From a virus, in IMG/VR virus record IMGVR_UViG_3300010885_037967, positions 1 to 40,174 of that record: a stretch of DNA of 40,174 nucleotides; one strand, written 5' to 3'. Position 1 is the stretch's first letter; each line of letters begins with the position of its first letter. This document shows positions 34,545 to 40,174 of this stretch, piece by piece. The position numbers and the translations under genes were made by a program. The notes beneath the pieces were generated by a model. It did not search any database. It was not told where the DNA came from and saw only the letters and a program-made list of their open reading frames with translations.

Positions 34545-35930
34545 TTAATTTTTTTGTTTTTCTTGTCTTTCTTGTCTTTTTTCTAACAATTCTGTTACTC
34601 TTTGTCTTTGTCTTTCTTCTTGTTTTTCTTCTAAACCTAAGAAAGTCATAGAACTCTCGGTGTCAATGTCTAACATTGCATTATCAAATTTACAATTTTC
34701 AAATATTACACCGTCATCTCCAACCCTTGATTTTGTAATTGCTATTGTCGCTAATTTCATCTCTTTCTGTTGAAGTGTTTTTGCAACCGTAATAATAACG
34801 TGACCAACTTGTGCCTTTTTAATTGACCCACCCATTTGATCAGTTGTTACAACCTCAGAAGAAATAGAACTTCTATTACCTTGTGTTGCAGTCCAACCAA
34901 CTAAATTAAGTTCATGACACATAGCTTCAAACCCTCTCATAACAGAACCTTCGCTTTTCCATTCATCACCCAAATTTTTTTCAGGAACAACACAGTCAAT
35001 ATAATCTAATAATACCATATCAATCTTTGTTCCTTCAGCAACCATTTTTCTAATTTGATTTTTAATTTGTAAAATAGTTACAGTGTCAGAAGGTAATTTA
35101 TTCATTATTAACTTATTTGGCATTGACTCTTCGATAGTTTTAACTTTTTCTATTACCTCATCCCTTTTTTCAGATAATTCGTCAGGATGAATTTTTGTCC
35201 AAAGAGTAAAATGTTTTCTTTGAATTACCTTTGGGTTATCTTCAAAAAAGATCTGAAGTACGTTGTTTCCTAAGTTAAATGCGTGGTTAGCAATTTTAGT
35301 TAAGATTGTAGATTTACCCACTCCTGTTGGAGCTAAAATAACTCCAATTTCACCTCTAGCTAAACCACCTTTTAATAGTTTATCGATACCTGGAATTCCC
35401 ATTGGTATTGGATGTCTATAATCATCATCAAGTACTTGATAAATATTAGAAAAAACATCCATAGCATTAGTATTTTTTTCTCCTACTTGTAATGCTCCTC
35501 TAACTAACTCTTCAAGAGTGTCATAATTTTCAAATTCACCTCCATCAATTATTTTTTGAGCTTTAGTCATGACTTTTTGAAGTTCTTGTTGTTTACAGAA
35601 TTTCAAAGCCTTTTCTTGTACAAAATTAACACCGTCAATAGGTGAATCCTTAATTTTCTTAATTGTGTCCAAAACTATTTTAGACGCAATTTCTTGTTGT
35701 AATTCAGATTTAGTAATCTGTTCTAATGTTTCAAATGATGGGGTATGTTCGTATTTTACATAATACTCCTTAATCATTTGAACAATTATTTTAAAGTATT
35801 TATTTTCAAAATAATTGTTTTCTATTACATCAATAATTGACTGTGAAAAGTCTTTATCTAATATGATTTGGTTTAATAATTGTAGTTGAAATACATTACC
35901 TAAGTACTCAAAGTTTTTGTTTGTCGCCAT
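34545..35930 (-). CDS. replicative DNA helicase, T4 gp41/DnaB-like
   Basis: 461 residues. An N-terminal helical domain (about 1-160) is followed by a RecA-like ATPase domain. Walker A is APTGVGKST at 200-208; a catalytic Glu follows in LQIFFED (E230); Walker B is IDMVLLDYID with D309. The DnaB-type segment ATQGNRSS and a C-terminal TKSRVGDDG complete the core. The tail is a charged helix of Glu, Arg, Gln and Lys. It unwinds DNA 5' to 3' as a hexamer and activates the primase encoded at 3912-4811. It begins with the same 12 bases (ATGGCGACAAAC) as the gp32-like gene. A TATTTATC box lies about 22 bases upstream. No separate helicase loader (gp59) was recognised. Confidence 0.94.
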   Translation of the reverse strand: MATNKNFEYLGNVFQLQLLNQIILDKDFSQSIIDVIENNYFENKYFKIIVQMIKEYYVKYEHTPSFETLEQITKSELQQEIASKIVLDTIKKIKDSPIDGVNFVQEKALKFCKQQELQKVMTKAQKIIDGGEFENYDTLEELVRGALQVGEKNTNAMDVFSNIYQVLDDDYRHPIPMGIPGIDKLLKGGLARGEIGVILAPTGVGKSTILTKIANHAFNLGNNVLQIFFEDNPKVIQRKHFTLWTKIHPDELSEKRDEVIEKVKTIEESMPNKLIMNKLPSDTVTILQIKNQIRKMVAEGTKIDMVLLDYIDCVVPEKNLGDEWKSEGSVMRGFEAMCHELNLVGWTATQGNRSSISSEVVTTDQMGGSIKKAQVGHVIITVAKTLQQKEMKLATIAITKSRVGDDGVIFENCKFDNAMLDIDTESSMTFLGLEEKQEERQRQRVTELLEKRQERQEKQKN

Positions 35931-35960
35931 GTTTTTTTGTTTTGTTAGTAATGATAAATA

Positions 35961-36413
35961 CTATTGGTTTTGATTAAAATTCGGGTAATAATAATTAAAA
36001 TTTTTACCTGAAAAAATGTCAGTAAGATCGTTAAGTACACTTTTTAATTGTGGTCGTAGATCTACTGTATACCTTATTTTTGGCGGGTAATGTTTTGCGT
36101 TAAATGTTCTCTGACATATTGTCATATCACCAATTTTAACATAAACATTAAAATTTTCAGGTCCATCAGTAATTGATGTGTTTAACATATCAGGATTTAC
36201 ACCTATTTCGTATTGGTTATCTAACATATAGATAACACTCCTCATTTTTAAATTATTTTTTAATTTATCCGTAAATAAACGAAAATAATCATAAAATTCA
36301 ACTGATTTGTGAGAGTTTTTGTTTAAACCTTTCACATTAAAAAATCTTTGTACGACAATATTGTCATTACACATTAATAAAAATTCTACTTTTGTTACAT
36401 CTTGATCTTTCAT
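35961..36413 (-). CDS. hypothetical protein within the replication block, 150 aa
   Basis: 150 residues with alternating strand-like segments (KVEFLLMCNDNIVVQRFFNV, FNVYVKIGDMTICQRTFNAK), suggesting a small alpha/beta protein built from two similar halves: each half has a strand ending in ...CNDNIVVQRFF or ...DMTICQRTF followed by a variable stretch. The C-terminus is Asn/Tyr-rich. It sits between the RNase H/FEN gene, 9 bases away, and the helicase, an arrangement suggesting a replication accessory role. No motif of a known loader, clamp or ssDNA binder is evident. Role unknown. Confidence 0.65.
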   Translation of the reverse strand: MKDQDVTKVEFLLMCNDNIVVQRFFNVKGLNKNSHKSVEFYDYFRLFTDKLKNNLKMRSVIYMLDNQYEIGVNPDMLNTSITDGPENFNVYVKIGDMTICQRTFNAKHYPPKIRYTVDLRPQLKSVLNDLTDIFSGKNFNYYYPNFNQNQ

Positions 36414-36422
36414 ACTTTTTTT

Positions 36423-37433
36423 TTAATTTTTGTTTCTAAATTTTGTTTTTTCTTTTCTTGATAATTTTAAAAATGGTTTTAAAAAATTAATCCATGCATC
36501 ATCTCCTTTTGGGAGGTACTTGAAGAACCCGTCGGTCATCATCATTCTAATTAGGTTTCTATGTCCTCTTCCATCAGGATCCATTGACTCAGAGTAATAT
36601 TCTCTAACCATTTTTTTACCATCTTCATCAATTAAAGGTTCTGATAAATCTACGATTTTTTTATTGATTCTAAAAAAATCATCACCCATAATACCTTCTT
36701 TTGTTTTTCCAATGATTAAATTTCCTAAAACAACATTTTTTTGTTGTTCTTTTAATAGTTGTTCACCTTTTGTTAAAATATCGGTTAAATATATCTTTGA
36801 ATCAAGTATTTCAGGAAAAAATTTAATTAAAGTTTTCTCACCCATTAAACTTATTCCATCAATATTATCCGAAGTATCACCAGCAAGGATCTTAAATGTC
36901 ATAACATTATAATGAGGAATCGAACAATTTTTAAATTTAATGTTGTCACCAAATTTATAATACGACTTTAAGTTTGGTGAATAAATTAATACCTTTTCTG
37001 AAATTAATTGAGTTAAGTCTTTATCACTTGAGAATATCGTTTTCTCTTCATCTAAAGAGATTTGACAGTAATACGCAATAAGATCATCGGCTTCCGAATT
37101 TTCAATCTCTAATTGTCTAATAAACATCTCTTCAAGATATTGTTTAACTCTTGTTTTTTGTTTGTTAAATGAATCTGTCTTCTCCACATCATTAGGAGAA
37201 GATTTACGATTCATCTTATATTTTGGATATATTAATTTTCTTTGAGATGAGTTTGTGTCACTATCCCAAAAGACCATAACTTTATTAAAATTGGTTTCTT
37301 CTAAGAATTTACGAATTGTGTTAATAAAATGCCAAGTTCCACCAATGTGTTCCCCATTATTATAAAAATCTTTAACTCCGTGAAATCCTATTTTTAATAA
37401 ATTGTTACCATCAACAATTAATGTTTTGACCAT
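36423..37433 (-). CDS. RNase H / 5'-3' exonuclease (FEN family, T4 Rnh-like)
   Basis: 336 residues of the FEN/5' nuclease family. The metal-binding acidic residues are visible in order: D8 (LIVDGNN), D58 (VFWDSD), E114 and D116-D117 (NSEADDLIA), D137 and D139 (SSDKDL), and D186 with D189 (AGDTSDNI). The helix-hairpin-helix site GISLMGEKTL follows. In T4 this enzyme removes RNA primers and adjacent DNA from Okazaki fragments. The C-terminal 120 residues are Lys-rich and may bind ssDNA or the gp32-like protein. It lies between UvsX and the 150-aa unknown, with a 31-base gap upstream. Length is close to T4 Rnh (305). Confidence 0.92.
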   Translation of the reverse strand: MVKTLIVDGNNLLKIGFHGVKDFYNNGEHIGGTWHFINTIRKFLEETNFNKVMVFWDSDTNSSQRKLIYPKYKMNRKSSPNDVEKTDSFNKQKTRVKQYLEEMFIRQLEIENSEADDLIAYYCQISLDEEKTIFSSDKDLTQLISEKVLIYSPNLKSYYKFGDNIKFKNCSIPHYNVMTFKILAGDTSDNIDGISLMGEKTLIKFFPEILDSKIYLTDILTKGEQLLKEQQKNVVLGNLIIGKTKEGIMGDDFFRINKKIVDLSEPLIDEDGKKMVREYYSESMDPDGRGHRNLIRMMMTDGFFKYLPKGDDAWINFLKPFLKLSRKEKTKFRNKN

Positions 37434-37464
37434 TTAAATTTTTTAAGTCGTTTGAAAATACTTT

Positions 37465-38448
37465 TTACTCGTCAGAGTCATCATCAGATTCGGCTAAAGA
37501 ATAATCTGAATATCCTAATTTTGTTTCCCAATAATCAGAATAGTCTTTCTTATAATTATCCAAAGATTCTTTTGTGTCTGCAATATAACCTTGTGGTACT
37601 GCAATTATCTTACCATCTTTATACCCAATACCATTAACGTGATTCTTTAATATCGAAATCTTAGTTCTAATTGCAAAAGACACTTTTCTACCATTCTTAG
37701 TTGCGTCAATGTGACTAATACCTGCCTTTTTCTGATTACCAAATAAAAACACTAATGATGATGCCAACCATACCGCTTCACCACCTTTGGCCTTGATTTC
37801 AGGTTGTCCAAATGGATTATCAGGAAGTAACACCCAAGGTTGATTTAAGATCACTAAAGTATTGTAATATGGGTAGTCTTCTTTTTTAGATTTTGAGATT
37901 CTTGAATGAATTCCCATACCAATTTTATCCGCTAATACTTTTGCGTTGTGCATTCCACCACCTTTACCATCAAAAGTCATCTGACAAGGTATACTTCCAA
38001 TACTGTCCCACAAAAATAATAAACTATAAGGAATATCTCCCTTTTCTTGAGCGTCAAGAATGTTATTAATAAATTCAGTTGCTTGTTCAATTACATCAAA
38101 TGAATCGTTAAAAATAAACATACCATCATACTCACCAAGTTCGTTTTTTTCCGCCTGTAATCCCAATTCAATAGCATGTTCCCAAGACCATTTTTTCTCA
38201 GTAATAATAAGAATAGGTAAATGACCTTTTTTCTGAGCGTCAGCTGCTGCAAGGATCATTGCCGTTGTTTTTGAGGTATTTGAATGTCCTAAAAACATAT
38301 TTATACCACCCATAATAGGGCCAGGTAATCCACATGATCCCATAAAAGCTTCTCCACAATTATAGAAACTTTCTGGTTTGTATTTTGTTTTTGTCGAATA
38401 TTTACCTTTAATTGTTTCTAAAGATATTTCTCTTTTTCTTATCGCCAT
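37465..38448 (-). CDS. uvsX: UvsX/RecA-like recombinase
   Basis: 327 residues. The P-loop is GHSNTSKT at 54-61, a variant in which the usual Gly before Lys is Ser; T4 UvsX also deviates there (Phe). Walker B is LLFLWDSIG with D148. An L2-like segment NPFGQPEIKAKGGEAVW and the strand LVFLFG match RecA-type recombinases. The C-terminus is a short acidic tail (SDDDSDE), as in many RecA-family proteins that use it to limit DNA binding. It catalyses strand exchange on ssDNA coated by the gp32-like protein, feeding recombination-dependent replication together with the gp47-like nuclease. It follows the 75-aa gene after 4 bases. No UvsY mediator was recognised. Confidence 0.93.
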   Translation of the reverse strand: MAIRKREISLETIKGKYSTKTKYKPESFYNCGEAFMGSCGLPGPIMGGINMFLGHSNTSKTTAMILAAADAQKKGHLPILIITEKKWSWEHAIELGLQAEKNELGEYDGMFIFNDSFDVIEQATEFINNILDAQEKGDIPYSLLFLWDSIGSIPCQMTFDGKGGGMHNAKVLADKIGMGIHSRISKSKKEDYPYYNTLVILNQPWVLLPDNPFGQPEIKAKGGEAVWLASSLVFLFGNQKKAGISHIDATKNGRKVSFAIRTKISILKNHVNGIGYKDGKIIAVPQGYIADTKESLDNYKKDYSDYWETKLGYSDYSLAESDDDSDE

Positions 38449-38452
38449 TTTA

Positions 38453-38680
38453 TTATAAAATTTCTGAATTATATTTACGAATTTTTTCTAATGACTCAAG
38501 TTTATCTTGTGCGTTTGCGAATTTTTCAACTAACTTATCCATTTCTTCTAAATGTTGTGGATGTTCACCAATACCAACAGATGAAGTTAAATAAACTAAT
38601 AACGTCGCTTCTGATTCTGCCATTTCACTGCGATATTTTAAGGACAATGCCTCATACATTTTTTCTGCTATTTTACTCAT
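38453..38680 (-). CDS. small helical protein between gp32-like and uvsX, 75 aa
   Basis: 75 residues, predicted almost fully helical: SKIAEKMYEALSLKYRSEMA, then HPQHLEEMDKLVEKFANAQD and a last charged helix. No cysteine, signal or membrane segment. Its position between the ssDNA-binding protein and UvsX, 4 bases before the latter, hints at a role in loading UvsX, the place of UvsY in T4, but the sequence does not show UvsY features, so this is a guess. The leader is a twofold ATCAAAAAAA repeat with no Shine-Dalgarno. Confidence 0.7.
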   Translation of the reverse strand: MSKIAEKMYEALSLKYRSEMAESEATLLVYLTSSVGIGEHPQHLEEMDKLVEKFANAQDKLESLEKIRKYNSEIL

Positions 38681-38710
38681 TTTTTTTGATTTTTTTTGAT
38701 TTTAAAAAAT

Positions 38711-38740
38711 ATGGACACTCAGTATTTCCAAGTGCCCATG
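38711..38740 (-). terminator. terminator after the gp32-like gene
   Basis: On the minus strand GGGCACT (38737-38731) pairs with AGTGTCC (38719-38713) with one G-T wobble and an 11-base loop, followed by ATATTTTTT. It lies 15 bases past the stop and would let the ssDNA-binding protein be made as an abundant short message. Confidence 0.65.
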
Positions 38741-38751
38741 TCGAACTTTAA

Positions 38752-39612
38752 TTAGAATGGTAATTCCTCATCAACGTTATTATTTGTTTGAGGGTCTTCA
38801 ACTTGATTAATTGATTTTGATCCACCCAAAGAAATTTCAGATACACTACTGTTGGAATAAATGTATTTTCCCGCATCAGTATCCCATCTTGGGGTTTCTC
38901 CTTTAGCAATTGATTCAAGATACTCAACAGGTTTTTTGGAATATACATCCTCCCAAGTTAACTCATTATTAATCCAATCATTAGATGTATCAGTATCAGT
39001 ATGTGTTGGTGATGGATCATCATACATAACCGTTTGAATTACGGTATATGTTGCTCCTTTTGGAGTCTTTGCCTTTGTAAGTTCAAGGATTAAGTCACGA
39101 CCATTATCAGAGTCGGTAACATCACCTTTTGCCTTCCAAATTGGAATAATTTTATCAAGTATTCCTTCTTGTTTGTAATTGTGTTTAAATCTCCAAAATT
39201 TAACACCGTCTGATTCGTTATCACGATCAATTACTTTAACAATATAAAACTTACGTGATTTGTATTGTGTTGCTAATTGTTTGTCGGATTCACGACCTGT
39301 TGAAATCAACTCTTCATAAACCTCATTTAAAGGTGAACGTTCGTTGTCATTTTTTCCTGGATCATAGAACTTTTGCCATTTACCATCAACATTAATTTCG
39401 TGGAACCATACCTCTTTAAAAGGTGATGACCCATCTGTTGTAGGTAAAATACGGATTATTCTCTGACCTTGTTTTTCGGTATCCTTAAGGATTGCTGCGA
39501 AATACTTTTTCATTCTTTCTTCTTGTGTAAATTTTGAAGTGGAAGAAGAACCACTTTGTTTTGAACTCTCATACTGAGCCAAAACCGCATCAAAGGAATT
39601 GTTTGTCGCCAT
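38752..39612 (-). CDS. ssDNA-binding protein, T4 gp32-like
   Basis: 286 residues. The N-terminal Ser/Lys-rich segment (SSKQSGSSSTSKFTQEERMK) is followed by an OB-like core with the gp32 family pattern: QRIIRILPTTDGSSPFKEVWFHE, YSRKFYIVKVIDRDNESDG-type strands and FWRFKHNYKQEGILDKI. In T4 gp32 a zinc site (one His, three Cys) braces the core; this protein has no cysteine at all, so the zinc site is absent. The C-terminus is acidic and ends DEELPF, very like the DDDIPF/DDDLPF tip by which bacterial SSB recruits partners. It coats ssDNA at the fork and in recombination. It has a near-consensus promoter upstream, a terminator downstream, and shares its first 12 bases with the helicase gene. Confidence 0.9.
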   Translation of the reverse strand: MATNNSFDAVLAQYESSKQSGSSSTSKFTQEERMKKYFAAILKDTEKQGQRIIRILPTTDGSSPFKEVWFHEINVDGKWQKFYDPGKNDNERSPLNEVYEELISTGRESDKQLATQYKSRKFYIVKVIDRDNESDGVKFWRFKHNYKQEGILDKIIPIWKAKGDVTDSDNGRDLILELTKAKTPKGATYTVIQTVMYDDPSPTHTDTDTSNDWINNELTWEDVYSKKPVEYLESIAKGETPRWDTDAGKYIYSNSSVSEISLGGSKSINQVEDPQTNNNVDEELPF

Positions 39613-39645
39613 TGTTTGTATATTTTTTAAAAGTTTATAATAGAA

Positions 39646-39674
39646 AGTATAAGTTAAATAAAAATAGTAGTCAA
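39646..39674 (-). promoter_or_regulatory. sigma70-like promoter of the gp32-like gene
   Basis: On the minus strand TTGACT (39674-39669) and TATACT (39651-39646) are separated by 17 bases, nearly the sigma70 consensus, about 34 bases before the ATG. It stands out in this AT-rich background and lies in the 109-base gap before the gene. Confidence 0.6.
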
Positions 39675-39721
39675 TAAGGTAAGTAAAAATATATAGAGAT
39701 TTTTATTAAATAATTAATATA

Positions 39722-40174
39722 TTACATCATTTCATCTTGGTCTTCGTAGTCATTAAAACTACCTTTAATTTCATTTGGGGAAAATTCTTCAACATCATTA
39801 GTTGTTAAAACATATTCATTTTTTCCAGATTTTTCCATTTCTCCCATTTTGTCATCAAAAAAATCACTTAATTTTTGATTAAAAGGTCCAGAATCTAAAC
39901 TTCTTAATTCTAATTTTTCTTCAGGAGTTTTTGGTCTTATTTTTTCAATTTTTGATTCCAAACTATTTACCGTATTAACTAAATTATCCATTTCACCTAA
40001 TTTAGTCTCAAGAGTATTTAATTGATTAAATAAATTATTAAAATATTCTTCTTGTTTGTCAGCAAATGTTTTTTGTGTGTTAATTAAATCGGTAATATCA
40101 AGTTCTTCGGTTTCATTTCCAACTTCTTCCACATCAGGATCATTTTTAATATCAACTGGTTGAGGTGTTGGTTC
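39722..40174 (-). CDS. acidic coiled-coil protein, 5' end beyond the window
   Basis: The frame is open from the right edge to the stop at 39722 (150 codons visible). A GTG at 40132 exists, but the frame continues upstream without a stop (EPTPQPVDIKNDPD), so the true start lies outside. Acidic N-terminal residues are followed by a coiled coil (about 40 residues: TFADKQEEYFNNLFNQLNTL, then KLGEMDNLVNTVNSLESKIE), a Pro/Lys hinge and an acidic tail ending DQDEMM. It lacks membrane segments and known motifs. It lies upstream of the gp32-like gene but is separated by its promoter. A scaffold, neck or tail-assembly coiled coil is possible; function unknown. Confidence 0.75.
   Translation of the reverse strand, partial: EPTPQPVDIKNDPDVEEVGNETEELDITDLINTQKTFADKQEEYFNNLFNQLNTLETKLGEMDNLVNTVNSLESKIEKIRPKTPEEKLELRSLDSGPFNQKLSDFFDDKMGEMEKSGKNEYVLTTNDVEEFSPNEIKGSFNDYEDQDEMM

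Noticed and set aside
1-40174. tRNA genes, CRISPR arrays, insertion sequences, attachment sites, stop-codon reassignment
   Set aside because: Nothing resembling these was seen: gaps are short and AT-rich, repeats are protein-linker coded, and TAA/TGA stops end genes at sensible places.

Overview
The window reads as a piece of a large, AT-rich, T4-like contractile-tailed phage (Caudoviricetes) of a Bacteroidota host. The phage call rests on one strand carrying T4-type replication, recombination and nucleotide genes: a gp32-like ssDNA-binding protein, UvsX, an RNase H/FEN nuclease, a gp41-like helicase, a gp61-like primase, a gp47/SbcD nuclease, and NrdB/NrdA. These share the strand with gp25-like and gp6-like baseplate wedge genes. 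The Bacteroidota host is an inference. Start codons are preceded by A/T-rich leaders without Shine-Dalgarno sequences, one promoter box fits TAnnTTTG, and tail proteins carry repeats resembling those of the flavobacterial gliding adhesin SprB. All stops used are ordinary, so there is no sign of code reassignment.

Layout, following transcription of the minus strand from the right edge. (1) 40174-31135 is a replication and nucleotide block: a coiled-coil protein cut by the edge, gp32-like protein with its own promoter and terminator, a small helical protein, UvsX, RNase H/FEN, an unknown 150-residue protein, gp41-like helicase, NrdB and NrdA, closed by a terminator hairpin. (2) 31040-7104 is a virion block: gp25-like and gp6-like wedge proteins, a 1,897-residue protein with a membrane-like segment, five further structural proteins (one with a PKD domain, one with a gpI/gp7-like motif), then a fibre cluster with SprB-like repeats and Thr-Pro or poly-Thr linkers, which also encloses a glycosyltransferase-like gene. 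(3) 7050-6442 is a RuvC-like resolvase. (4) 4887-6375 is the only plus-strand unit: two fibre-like genes converging on the resolvase, with back-to-back hairpins between. (5) 4811-1 is a second early block diverging from it: primase, PD-(D/E)XK nuclease, a cassette of very small overlapping genes (zinc ribbon, 48 aa, 72 aa, GNAT-like), a DnaD-tail-like protein, a 60-aa protein, SbcD/gp47, and a coiled-coil gene cut by the left edge.

The replication genes would form a largely self-sufficient fork: primase plus helicase, ssDNA-binding protein, primer removal, recombination and dNTP supply. The polymerase, clamp and SbcC/gp46 partner are not in the window. The most interesting part is the fibre system. 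At least four genes on both strands are assembled from exchangeable cysteine-bounded beta modules joined by Thr-Pro or Thr-rich linkers. Some modules resemble a host surface adhesin, and a putative glycosyltransferase sits inside the cluster. The gp32-like protein ends in a tip resembling bacterial SSB, and the 1,897-residue protein has an unexpected hydrophobic block. No tRNA, CRISPR array, insertion sequence or integrase was seen, and no stretch over 300 bases lacks a gene.
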